Below are positions 34,081 through 45,969 of a stretch of 64,000 bases of DNA, piece by piece (position 1 is the stretch's first letter; each line of letters opens with the position of its first letter). Source of the DNA: Amyloporia xantha. Lineage: Eukaryota > Basidiomycota > Agaricomycetes > Polyporales > Adustoporiaceae. Under the pieces are notes generated by a model, which had not been told where the DNA came from, ran no database searches, and saw only the letters and a list, made by a program, of their open reading frames with translations. The translations under genes were made by a program, and so were the position numbers. The DNA lies in the NCBI GenBank assembly GCA_036971615.1, contig JAYKKR010000006.1:1302001-1366000 (forward strand), in the 5' to 3' direction.

Positions 34081-35562
34081 TGGATGCCCTGTAAGTCGAC
34101 GAGCATGCTTCCTGCATATATATCTGCTGCATCGGTATCTGACACACTGTACGTATCCTTGTTCTTTCGATCCTAAACTTAAACCTTGTAGCTCTGGTCA
34201 GCTGGTCAAGGCCATCGCAAGCTGTCTATGGAAGAGGCTCCAACGTGACTAGCTGAATCTCTTCTATCAGGATTAAAGACAAGACTCGGTCGCATAGATT
34301 CTGGAGCATCAGCGCATCTTGCACACCTTTGGCGTGCATCATTCAATGATCGGAGCAGGATCTCAATCACCTGTGAAGATTGTGAATTCCAGTCATAACG
34401 ATAACGTTTCCGACGTTCCAACTAGGCTAGCATCTGGAAAATCAGCGGAACATACGGCGGCTTAAATTGCTGTGCAACTCGATAAGCCTCACCTGCCAAG
34501 TCATTGAAGTCTTGGAATCGGCCCTGAATCGAAGAATCCCAAGTTGTGCAACTGTCATGTAAACTTGTTAGTAAACCACAGAGCAGCGAACGGATCAACA
34601 AATACAGAAAGCAAGCATTGAAGAACTTCCAGAGAAATTGAATGCCTGCAAGATGTCCATATATCCTGTTATCGAACCCCACAAGGGACGCACAAGGAAG
34701 TAGCGTATCTTCCCATTTGGATTCTCGGTCAAGAACGCCAGTCTCCTACGTCATAGACGACCGGCGACGGTCCAACCGCTCTTTGAATTGACCTCGACGT
34801 ACGTTAGAAATTGTATATGGAAGCTGAGGCTTCTCAGCAATCGTGACTGCAGGAGTTCCTCCTTGTAACCCTCACCTCGTCTTCATTCAAGTTATACTAA
34901 ATGTTAAGCGAGACGGTTATCTGTCTCGTCGGCGTTGTAGATGAGGCGGAGATCTGGTCCTCTGATTGGTTCCCGTTCCGGTCCCCACTTCGCGAATGGA
35001 TCCACAGCGTGCCGCCAGTACTCGCCTCCTCATAAAGACCGACAACCGATAGACCGCTCAGATGACACGTAGCACCACCATTGCGAGTCAAGAAGGCCGC
35101 AGAATGGAAGCAAAGCATGAGGACCATTTCGTAAATTCTGCAGCTCGCCCGACGGCCGTCTAACACGTCATGTACGCAAGTGCGCGTGGAGAACCATTGG
35201 CATTAAGTCCACCAGAGTCGCAAGATCAAAAGCCAGTGATGTGCGGGTCTGCGACTAGTCACGCGTCTGTCGCAAGTCAGTGACTATGGTGGATATACCA
35301 AGGGCCCTCCGGGCAAGCCTGGCCACTGCTGGTAATGCTACGGAACCCGGGACAGTCAACTGAGCACCCATCCGTACTGTAACGGAATATTCATCTTGTT
35401 GAACAAATCGCACTCTTTGAGTCCACTGTGCGGCTTACATGTAGAAAACTCGTAAAAAAAACATGTAAAAAACCTGTAAAAAAGCGACATGTGAAAAACG
35501 TCGAGTTATACACCCGACCCTACTGTACGCAGCTCCGCGATGCCACAGCCCACGGGGTGCAA
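34081..35562. other. Gene-poor stretch
   Basis: This 1.5-kb stretch lies upstream of the acyltransferase. A minus frame at 34682-34422 codes about 86 residues with a hydrophobic N-terminal half (FNACFLYLLIRSLLCGLL), but no family is recognised. Near 35445-35490 the motif GTAAAAAA recurs within an A-rich tract. Confidence 0.4.
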
Positions 35563-35613
35563 CCACGCGATCCCACGAACGCATCTACCGGGTTTCAGCC
35601 ACGGAATGCCTCC
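35563..35613 (+). repeat. About 50-bp repeat unit, left side of AT-rich island
   Basis: The unit starts CCACGCGAT, contains ACGCATCTACCGGGTTTCA and ends GGAATGCCTCC. Two related units in the same orientation lie at 36368-36480, beyond the AT-rich island. Confidence 0.6.
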
Positions 35614-36369
35614 TATGAGTGTATTTATCGTTGTTTAATATAATCGAGGCTCAGAACCTGGTCACGTGATTATTCAGATTCAGGTTTGAGTCGTGAGCGC
35701 CAATCGATGACAAAGCTACCGACGCCTGCCGTTTATGGCAAGACAGATTATAGACGCCCAATGATGCGCTCGGGAGTTAGTACTATAATTACGACAGTAG
35801 TTGTCTCTTCCTGAATATCAGACTCTAATGCATCTATGTTTATTAATGTGAATGGATGGTGTAGAAAGCACAATGATACAAATTTAATTTTCTTGCAGTG
35901 GAAATGCTTCAGCCCGGAGTAGAAAGAAATATATCCCACTGTGACCTGCAGTGAATGAATTTATTGTCGAATAATCATATCCCTATTTGAGCGCTTTTCA
36001 GTTACAATAGGCCCCAAATCCGATGGGGTGTGATTGATGCAGGCCTAATAAATTTAATATATGTACACGGGCACTTCTACCTATTATAGCGATTTCATAT
36101 CATTATGGATTATCATTTATTACTCATATACATTTCTCTGTGTGCTGCCGACACCCGAAGCATGAGAATGGATAAGTATCGACTCTTCAATTGTCGGAAA
36201 ATGGATTAGCTAAGCAGAGCGCCACCACGCGAAATAAGCCCGACATTACTATAAAGGGAATGAGGCGCTCAAATCATGTGACCTAGGATCAGAACCTGAG
36301 ACTCAAACCAGGGATAGGCCCAAACTTGCGCGCAAAACATTTTCAACGATAAATAATGTCATAGCCTCC
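35609..36369. mobile_element. MITE-like non-autonomous element (candidate)
   Basis: This 760-bp AT-rich island has imperfect inverted ends. Left: CCTCCTATGAGTGTATTTAT then CGTTGTTT. Right, read on the other strand: GGAGGCTATGACATTATTTA then TCGTTGAAA. A second inner pair carries GGTCACGTGATT with GAGCGCC on the left and GGTCACATGATTTGAGCGCC on the right. The interior has no credible coding frame. The decay of the ends suggests an old insertion. No clean target-site duplication was identified. Confidence 0.5.
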
Positions 36370-36480
36370 ACGTGATGCGCTACGACGCATTTACTGGTTT
36401 TGAGCCACAGACTGAGACCACGTGATACCCCCCACAACGCATTTGCTGGTTTCACCCCCGGAATGCCTCCACGTGACCGA
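36368..36480 (+). repeat. About 50-bp CACGTG repeat units, right side of AT-rich island
   Basis: CCACGTGA occurs at 36368, 36418 and 36469, a period of 50-51 bp. Units share ACGCATTT(A/G)CTGGTTT, and the last ends GGAATGCCTCC, as does the unit at 35563-35613. Confidence 0.65.
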
Positions 36481-37442
36481 AGCAGAATGCGCGTGACGTG
36501 TGGACATGTGATACGGTACTGGTCCGGAATTTCTGCCCCCAAGACCTGGAAAACTAGTGTCCAGGAATTTGCGACCTTAGCCGGTGCGACCCTGACCCCG
36601 ACCGTGGGTAAGGTCACAGTGGCTGAGACGCAGACGGTGGTGGTGGTGGCGGCGGCGACTTGAACACAATTGTAGAGTCCAAATTTGCGTGAGAAGAGTA
36701 TATTATGTAGAAGCACTGTAGTTGCTCATGATGGCTGTTGCTTGAACAAGCCTTTCTCTTCGCGCATCAGCGTGATTGGTATCTGAATGGGAACACGTAC
36801 CTACCTATTCAAGAGGAGTGGAGGAGGCCTGATTTCGAGATAATGCGTTCAACCCACGTCAGAAGGCCACCTTTGGGTGTCAAGCGTTCAGGATCTTCGA
36901 CTTCTGCTCATTGCCTTGGTCTGACACTGATGGCTAGTAAGAATTTCTGGAATACATAGGGCGCCAACTTCAATGAGTTCACGGAACTGAGCCACTGAGA
37001 GGCTGCGACCTGCGGCATGTCGACTATTCTTTCGAGTTCATGCAAGGAAGAAAGCAATTGTGTAATTTGCAGGAGGATTTGGAACGCAATAGGGGGACGG
37101 TAAGCGAGGGTATGGCATTGATCCTAACAGCGAGATTCTGCCAAGCCGCGGGCGGATCACGTGCCGAGCAGACTAGAACACATTGCGGAGAGAGAGTCGC
37201 CTGCGGCATTGCCTCCGTTGTCGCCCGTTTCTGAGCTCTCCCCATCCGACGACCATCGCGGCCTTCCAAAGCCTGCTCACTCGCCTAGCTTTGCTAGCGC
37301 ATCTCCATCCCACTCTTGTCCCTCTTTTGCCTCGTTTCTTCCCCGCTCTCACCTTATCACATCCACCTCCACGCGCGATACATAGCAGCACTATCCTTCT
37401 TCTAGAGCGATAACTACCCACATCGACCTGCACGACCCGGCC
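36481..37442. other. Intergenic, simple GGT/GGC repeat at 36636-36657
   Basis: This 960-bp region leads to the transporter start. It contains (GGT)4(GGC)3 at 36636-36657. Open frames across it on either strand look like by-products of composition. Confidence 0.45.
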
Positions 37443-39359
37443 ATGTCCAGCGTAGACCACGAAAAGGCCATCCCCGGCTCCAGCGAAAAGGGCATACAGA
37501 TGCTCGAAGTCCGCGAAGAGAAGGCCTCGGATCAGCCGCTGCCTTCGCCAGTGACCGCTCCTGCATCGCGTCCCGCGGGCAAGCCCAAGCTCTCCGCTGC
37601 CACCATCATCCCTATCTGGATCGTCCTGAGCTCCTCTGTCATCATCTACAACAACTACGTGTACAGCACACTCGAGTTCCGCTTCCCGGTGTTCTTGGTG
37701 ACATGGCATCTGACGTTCGCGGTGAGTGGCTCGGCTTTTGGGTGCAGGAGGGTTTTTGGATGCCGGTTGGCCTTATCGTTCTTCATTAATGGCGAATTGT
37801 TCACCGCTGTTTGTCTGTTAATGGGGACCCCCATTGCGCGTGTCTCCCAGTTTCAGCGCTTCCGCAGTTGTCGGCTACGGGACTAAAGGAAGCAGGCAGT
37901 CTCGGTCGCCGTCGTGGCTGCCCGAAGACAGCCGTGTCCCTGTGTGTGCCCGATCACCAAGGTAGTGGTTACATGCCGTCCGTGAGCGTGGCCAGTGGTT
38001 TCTACATTGATCTGGCTGCTGGCAGAGCTACTTTTCCCCCAGTTAAATTCAGACCGATCGGCTACTTTGCATGAAACTGCATCCCAGGCGGAGCTGATTC
38101 CAACGACCCCGTCTCTACCTGTTCTTAAGGAGCCGATCAGTCTGAATCTGGTAGTATTTGCTTGGAATCCCTTTGTTCGCGCAGGTACTCACGTTCCGTC
38201 CAAAGAACGCGCGTCGTTTACTGCGCGCCTCTAGCTCATAGAAATAACTTCGAGAATTAGACGAGTCTGGTGCACCCGTCGACCTGCTAGGTTGCGCACG
38301 GAGCGGATTCTTGGGATACTCGATTATTTACATTGGCTATTTCATTAAGTCCTTCATGCGGCAGCGTACTCATCCCACTCTTCCTAGGCCATCGGCACGC
38401 GTGTCCTCCATCGGACAACGCATCTCCTTGATGGCTTGAAGGATGTGCACGTCTCGAGGGACATGTTCATCCGGTCGATCCTGCCGATCGGAGTCCTCTT
38501 CAGTGCATCCCTCATCCTCAGCAACACTGCGTACCTGTATCTCTCCGTCGCGTACATCCAGATGCTCAAGGTATGTTCTGCTCTAATCGTCGATACGTTC
38601 TGCTGATTTCCTGCTGCCCGCCGAATAGGCATTCAACCCCGTAGCGATCCTGCTGATCTCGTGGACGTTCCGGATACAAGAACCCAATAGGAAGCTGGCC
38701 ATGATCGTCGTGATGATCTCGGCCGGTGTCGCGCTCGCGTCGCACGGCGAGCTGCGCTTCAACCTGATCGGCTTCCTCACGCAAGCGGCGGCTGTGGCTG
38801 TATGTTTTCTGCTCGTCGCGCCGTCTGGCTGTTCTGCTGACTTTTCGCTTCAGTTCGAGGCATCACGGCTCGTGATGATCCAGATCCTCCTGCACGGGCT
38901 CAAGATGGACCCGCTCGTCTCGCTACATTACTACGCGCCGGTGTGCGCGGTCATCAACCTCGCAGTGCTCCCCTTCACCGAGGGACTGGCGCCCTTCTAC
39001 GAGCTCCTACGCATCGGGTGCGCTTGTTTACCCTTGCGCATGTCTTGGTCCTGACAGCATCCCCTGCGCACAGCCCGCTCGTCCTCATAAGCAACGCCGC
39101 GATCGCGTTTTTGCTCAATGTCGCCGCCGTCTTCCTCGTCGGCGCGGGGAGCGGCCTCGTCCTCACGCTCGCGGGCGTGTTCAAGGACATTCTGCTCATC
39201 ACGGGCTCTGTGCTCATCTTTGGCACGGACATCACGCCTCTCCAAGTCATCGGTGAGTCTTTGTCCTAGCGCGATAGCACTGCAAGCTCATGTTTCATCG
39301 CAGGTTACTCGATCGCCCTGGGCGGCCTGGTCCTTTACAAGACCTCCGGCAGCAAATAG
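37443..39359 (+). CDS. TPT-family sugar-phosphate/nucleotide-sugar transporter
   Basis: This is a member of the triose-phosphate transporter (DUF250) superfamily, which in fungi resides in Golgi or ER membranes and exchanges nucleotide sugars or phosphorylated metabolites. Exons 37443-37721, 38388-38570, 38629-38799, 38854-39017, 39074-39252 and 39304-39359 give 343 residues. About ten membrane segments can be seen, starting with IIPIWIVLSSSVIIYNNYVY. Family landmarks include VFLVTWHLTFA, SNTAYLYLSVAYIQMLKAFN, PVAILLISW, SAGVALASHGEL, SRLVMIQILLHG, LHYYAPVC, LTLAGVFKDILLI and IGYSIALGGLVLYK. The N-terminal 50 residues are polar and cytosolic. Intron 1 is 666 bp, about ten times the local norm. 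Neither substrate nor compartment can be read from sequence. Confidence 0.92.
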
Positions 39360-40008
39360 ACGCTCGTACCGGTTTTGCACTGGGCGTCCTCACGATCTAT
39401 CGTTTGTTTGGAGACGATTTTATCTCTGTTGCTCGTACACTAGACTCCCATGTTCTCTTCGCGGGGTATTTTTGGACATACATACATCATTACACCTATG
39501 CCAGCCATATTGTGGGCGTGCTCATGACGATCGTGATGATACAATACACCTACGTAGACGTTGTGTCGCTGGTCGTCTTGTCTCTTTCCTTTCTGTTCTG
39601 CGTACAGTTTGCCTATGACCCCTCGTGTACACCATCTCTCGGGATGTATTTTACTCGTTTGGATGAAGTAAATAATGCATCGGAGGGGCGTCCTTGGTCC
39701 ATGGTCGACATCAGTGTCAGATGTTGTCACAGCATGATACTCCCAGTGTCGCAGTGGACTGACGTGAAGCATCGTTGCATCTGGCTTATTCCTACCCGGT
39801 TTGTTGACTTCCGATCTTTACAGAGGTAGACTCTGACGGTAGCCAATTTGACGTCACTCACACACCCATCAGTACAGATTGTTACACTAATGATGCACTC
39901 AAACAGCTGACAGACACAGAAGGATCGCACCAAATTCGACTGCAATCCACAACATGAATGGCATACACTGCTAAATATCTTGGACAGAAAGCCTTCCTAC
40001 ACGGACTT
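39360..40008. other. Convergent intergenic region
   Basis: This 649-bp region between transporter and GH28 stop codons probably holds both 3' UTRs. The short frames here have no support. Confidence 0.5.
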
Positions 40009-42091
40009 CTAGCTCGAAGGGGCAGTGCAGTCGAAATCCAGCTACCCATGTTATCATCGCTCAGTCTCACAGACAGTGCGTTTAGTGGCGACATGCATAC
40101 CTCGCTCAGCGTGGCAATATTCTGGCATATGTACGTTGCGTTGCCATCTGGCGAAGTGAGATCGGTGCCTGTCGCTGTGATGTCCTCACATTCTTCAGAG
40201 CAGACAAGATCGACGACAACAGTGCCCTCGGCACCTGATGAACTGCCCGTGACATTTATGACTGCATGGAATACCGCGGTCATTGTAGAACGCAGGGCAA
40301 GGGAGAAAACTCACAGTGGACATCCGATATAGAAAGTTGGCTGGGGTACTCCTCGCATTCGCTTGTGCTCGTGAAGTAGCACTAGCAAACGATACTGGGT
40401 ATTTGTCTTCCGATTTTGCAAGCATGTTCCAATGACACACCTGATCGATTACAATTGGGCTATCGACCTCATACACTACAAGAGAAAATGCGCGGAAGTC
40501 AATGCCATGGACCTGCTGATACAAGGCGTGCATACTGACCGTAAAAGTCCTCGAAGATGATATTTTTCACGTAGCCAGTACCTCCTCCAGAGGTGCTGGC
40601 TGCAAAAATGGGACGGTGCACTCAGGACATTCCCCGCATGATGGACGGTTTAATTCGGACGTACTAGGGTCTGGACTTCCACCGAACACCTTGATACGCG
40701 CGCCGTTTTCCGCGTACCGCATAGTGACATTCTTGACATAGACATTTTCTACTATATCCGTCTCGCCGGCGTACTTGTAGTGATGTCTAAAATTTATCTG
40801 TTCCAGGAAATAAAACACAAGACGTACCTGGCCCAGACTTCCCACGGAGATGCCATGGGAGCCGTTGCACCATAAATTGCTTACGACCATGTCTGTACTG
40901 TTCGGCTTGAAGGCTGATAGTTGGAGTAAGGGAATTGCTTCCAGGTGAAGAGCGCAAGTAGACACGTACAAACGCAGTCATCTCCGTTATTAATCGCACA
41001 GTCCGCAATCGTCACGTAGGATGAACGGTAGATGTCCCAGCCATCTGTCATAGGGTACATCTCAGGTGAAACCATTATGTGCATAAATAGCCAGATAAGA
41101 TACCTACCGGTGTTCTTTGCAGGCGCACTGGAGTAAGAAACCGAGCTGATACTACACAGAGGAAGGCCCTCAGATGAAGAAGCAGTTCCCACCAGAAGAT
41201 GCCACTTTGACATACTTGATATTCCTATAAGTAACATTCGTGCTTTGATAAACGAACTGAGCGGAGGAGAGACCGTGAGCGTGCACGTAGGATTAGTGAT
41301 GTACTTGAATGTGTCTTACATTATTCTTTAGAAATGGATTTGTTTGACACGTTGAGAAAGCCATTGATGTATATCTTGATAGGAAGACTTACCCAATTTG
41401 GCGCGGCAATTTCTGTTATATCCTCCAAAACAATATTGGATGAATTGCCAATTGTCAACAAAACAGGGCGGGCGAATGATAAAGTTGAGCTGCCTGCTGT
41501 TCCAGACTCCTATGCGCGATAATCAGTTGAGGTCTTTGTGAACTATATTTGTCAGGATGGAGGTGCCGATAGCTGACCTGTGTCTCGTTAAATGTATCAT
41601 ACCAAACCTGCCCGTTACCATCAATTGTACCCCCGCCAAAGATGTGAACATCATCTCCGGAGAGAAACCAGAATGTAGTCCTGTCAAACGCGACTTATTC
41701 ACGCTAGAGCAAAAAGCGCATTGAGCGGCAGTACTAACGCGTTCTGGAACGCGAGATATAAGCTGTTCGGAGACCAATACGCAATGTTTGGCGTATACTG
41801 AACTATGACGTAGACGGTTTTCAGACAGTAAAGTGCTAACGGTAGATAGGATGTCTCACCAGTACCACTCAATAGGACATCAACATGGCTGAGGCTTTCG
41901 GTAAGAAGCAGTGTATTCACGCTGTAATAGTTGTCCAAAATAATGGCTGCATTTTGGGAGCACTCCTTGAATGCGGCATTGATATTGGGACCATCGTCTA
42001 GTCCTCCGCCGAGCGCTTTCACTGCGCATACTTTGTCGTAAGCCAAAGCAGCGGGTGTCAGCACCAGTAAAGCAAATAGAGTCGAGCGCAT
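40009..42091 (-). CDS. Secreted GH28 polygalacturonase (exo-type), copy 2
   Basis: This is a paralogue of the gene at 21649-23689. The signal peptide is [17 protein letters not shown], followed by [13 protein letters not shown]. The first exon, 42091-41860, is 232 nt, exactly as long as in copy 1. Catalytic blocks are [15 protein letters not shown] (split by an intron after N-T), [19 protein letters not shown] and ARIKVFGG, so all GH28 active-site residues are in place. The C-terminal part reads [12 protein letters not shown] and ends [12 protein letters not shown], reached through an acceptor near 40042 with stop at 40009-40011. Copy 2 has the classical NTDG and GDD text where copy 1 has NSDG and DDD. 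Like copy 1 it should be extracellular and act on pectin. Confidence 0.92.
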
Positions 42092-45000
42092 GATTGAAGG
42101 AATAGACAGATTTTCGGCTGCCAAATTTCACAGTGGGGGAGTATTATTCATGCCTCGCTGGCTAGTTCTTAAATGTGCCACTCGACGCTTGCCATGACCA
42201 GAACAAATTCCCTGAGGAACGTGTAGGAGAATAGATATGACCTCGAGCGGCCCGTCAAGGACCCGTTTAACATGAATCAAAAGGCGGCACACCAAGATAT
42301 ATAACGAGGACTCCCCCCACGAAGCTCTCGTGTGAGACCAATGTCGTACGCTCATTGATGCGCGGCCCGGTGGTGAGCCGTTCGCTGCCGTTCAACGCCA
42401 TCATGGGACTTTTCTTCTCCTTAAGAACTCCACCATGTGTATATGAGAATTCATATATCGAAAGCGACAGCAATACACAGCAATGCGAATGAGAACCGGT
42501 ACGGTGGTAAGAGAACCGCTGAGAACCGTCACTGCCACGGCCCACGAATCCACGACGCGCGGACGCGTCTCGGTCACGTGGTCCACGTGCTACGAGTGTG
42601 GATGCGGCATTGGTGGCGGCCCGCCGCTGTTCCAGTCAATGTCACCAGAACAAGGTAGGGTGTACTTACCTATTCAAATGTCTTACCACGACATTCAAGT
42701 CTGAAAAACAGGACGATATGCCGTCAGGGACGTTCTCTGCCCAGGTAGAGACCGGGGCGCACAAGCAGACTCGGATGGACACGACTAGATTATTCCGAGT
42801 CCTGGTGAGTGAGGTATATCGGGATGCCGCTCGAGAACGTATTCATCTAATAAATTTAGACAGCTTCTGAGAAGTCTTCTCCAGATATCCCTTTTTAGAA
42901 GATGTGCGCCCATACAAGACGTTGCACTGTTCCTTTGCACAGCACAATCTCGCTTCCTGACAAATATAGTCGTCCTTGGGAGAATACGCGTGTTATCTGT
43001 ATACGGATTGCAACTACAGCACCGTGTAGGTGAGGCAAGCTCTTGATGTTGACCGCTCTTCCATCTTATTCATCAGGGCGATGTGACATGAGGGCGCTGA
43101 ATACTGTGCTCAATGAAGACATTATATCCGGTCTTGCTCCCACACGAAGGGTTAGAAGACTGATACCACATCGCAAGTTTGCATTCTTGGAGCGGAGGAA
43201 ACGTTCTTTATGGCGCTCAGTGCTCAGACGGGAACGCTCAACTGAGGATAAAACCTCGGCCTAGCTCAGCAAACCGTAGTCCCAACCTGCCCACTTCTCC
43301 CATTCACGCAACATTTTTCTCTTAGGCGTTCTGCCTGTAGCTCATGCCTCTTGCAGGAGTAGCTCAACACTTGAGTATGTCACGCCCTCCTTGGCGCAGC
43401 GTCGACGTTGCGTTGATGTGTTCAAACTAACATGCCTCTCATATTGGGGCCTTGGAACGAGGTACTGGCTTGGTCATCTCCCATTGCCTGTCTCGGCATA
43501 CCAGACTTCGGTTGCAGAGAGATGGCAGCGGGTTCTTACCTGGCCGTAACGCCGGTCTTTGATTACTCCTTCTCTGCAGTGGCTTCTCTTAGACTGTGCC
43601 CAGTAGGGCTGCCTAATCTTGGGACTTCGAGTTAGGAGTCTGTGCGCCATTTTCATCAAGCGTTGTCTTGAAGTATACGTGATTGCCTGAGGTGCCGAGG
43701 TGCAGGCCCCTGGTCTCACTGCCTGCAAGTGGGGAAACAGGCGGTAAATGGTGGCAGAAGGGGACATTGCCGCTGAATTTGTCTTGCTGAGCATTCTCGT
43801 TGCGTATAGAGGTCGAATGGTGTGCTCAATCATTGCGGTGGCGGGTGATGTGATTAGCAGATTAACAACGGTATGCAGTTAACGTGCAAGGGCATAGCAT
43901 CTGCCCTTGACCTGTCTCTGCATCCCGTTGCCGACTGCTATCTTCCTCACATCACCGCTGCTGTCTTCCCATCCCGATTTACTTCGGTGAGTCATCTCAT
44001 TCTGACCTCTTGTGTGTCCATCGTCTATGCTGCGGCGGTGAGATACGAACCTGCGTTTCCGCCCGGGCGCATAACTCGCACGATACTTCTTCACAAGTCA
44101 CCCGATGACGCTTTCTCCACGGACCCGCGCAATCTCGGTCCCCTGTCCTGCTGGTCCCGCCACGCAGAGTGCCCGGGACCGGCATGGCGCCCGTCCACGA
44201 AGCGCATCATTGGCGTTTGAGCCAGCCTTACGGTTGATCGAGAACCCTGTATCCGCACCCTGTTGCATATGCAAAGAGCTCTGCAGCAGAATCACGGGCC
44301 TCTGTTCACCCCGCCATCCGTACCGCGGCGGAGGGTGAGGTGTCACAAAGACCGGGGTCTTCCTGAAGAGCCTCCCTGACTCAAATCAAGCCGTCCGTCG
44401 GTCGAAAAGCGGTCTCTGTCGCCCCATGCTTGCATGTTCAGACGGATGCCCAGAAAGCAGCCCACCATTCGTGTCCACCTCCCCCCAAAAGTGCTGGTGG
44501 GAGTGGCTCCGAGTGTGGGGTCCGCACATCTGGCATGCGGAAGACATCCTGCTTCCCGTCGGACCCAGCGTCCGGCCTTTCGTTCCGATACCGCACACTT
44601 GCACACTTGCGGTGCGTGGTCCCCAATTCACCGTTTATGAAGCCCGACGATGTGCAAGGGCAGACTGGCGGGACTCGCGCTCGGTGGTCATGTACAGTCG
44701 TCCGGTGTCCAGAGCACAGCGCCCGGACCACGCTCGTCTGCGTAAGCTGCTGGCCTACGACAGCCCAGCAGGTATCTGGCGGCTCGCTCCGACTTCTCTT
44801 CATCGCCGATCCATAGCTCACAGTACCGCACGCAACAATGAAGGCAAACCTATGGACCCGTGGTCTCATGAGGAAAAGAGTCCGAGTACGACCCATGCAT
44901 AGTTTGAGGGCCACACCGAAAATGGTCGTCTTGAGCCTGCCTTTTGCAGACTCAGGTGCGCTGCCGCGGTCTTCCTCGCCCTCAGTCACTCTGCAGCGTG

Positions 45001-45969
45001 CAGTGGATAGTCAACGACAGCGACCCTCCCATATGCGTAGCTCAGCGACTGCTAGGCCCGTAAGTCCTCGTGTGGTGGCATGCCCTCATCCCGTTTCCGG
45101 GTTGCACGAGGATCATATGTACGACGAACGACTTCACGCCCTACGATCTTCGGGTCATTTCTCGTGGCGGTCTGCGAGATACCGTATCTAACTGCCAAGT
45201 ATCTCGGTTCCCGGTGCCCTTTCTACCGCTATGCTAGTGTACCACCGGGACCATTCTCTCTTCATCGCACCTTCCTACGCTTGAGGCCAACGTGCTTCAT
45301 TGAACGCGTTTTTCTCCAAAACACATTCATCGAACGTCGTAGTGTCTTCCACGCGCCTGGTTCCGTCCGGCGCCGTCAGCAGCTCGAGTAGCTCTTACGC
45401 TTGCTCTTGTCCCTGTCACAGGGTTGGACTAATATGTTATATATCTCTGTCACAGGACGTCCAGGGCGCGTCTCATGGTATTTTCCCCTGTTTGTCGCAG
45501 AAGACGGCGACTACCCAGCGTACAATCCGTGGTACGCTGTGTGAATATATAGCGGGGCGGAGCGCGACAAAGCACCGACTCCCCAGATGGTGGAGTGGCA
45601 AGCATGGTGCATATGATGGACGTCGTGTAGCACCCAAGCCTACCGCTGACTCGTCCTGTCCTCAACATTCTGCTGCAGCATGCCGGTGCTGGTGAATGGA
45701 CGTATGACCGTGCATGAATATAGCTAGTATTCTGTATTCTTCATTGAATAGCATAGCATATGCGTGCGATGCGTACAGCATATTTCGTCCCTACCGTTAC
45801 ATACCCACCATCAGCTACATCATACCATATTTTGGCACAGATCGCGACAATTCGCACATTATATACCCCCGAGGTCTTGCGTATGCATCCGTACATGCAT
45901 GTTCGCGCCCCCAGTCCCCACTAGCACTCACCATCCTCTGTCACTGTATCTCGTTGATCTTGTGGAGCC
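42092..45969. other. 3.9-kb gene-poor region
   Basis: Upstream of GH28 copy 2 the promoter is expected at 42092-42300, with an AT-rich ATATATAA tract near 42297. Beyond that, many overlapping frames exist, particularly at 44400-45000 where four frames on both strands stay open together. This points to GC-rich composition and not to coding. No domain was recognised. Confidence 0.45.

Noticed and set aside
35674..36310. tRNA- or SINE-like B-box text (GGTTTGAGTC, once on each strand)
   Set aside because: No A-box at the right distance and no cloverleaf could be drawn; it is better explained as part of the inverted ends of the AT-rich element.
36303..36716. 137-codon minus-strand frame
   Set aside because: It spans the CACGTG repeat units and an element end; its Val/Thr/Ala-rich text comes from the GGT/GGC simple repeat.
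44426..44989. Several overlapping long frames on both strands
   Set aside because: Mutual overlap on four frames, no introns and no domain text; GC-rich composition explains it.
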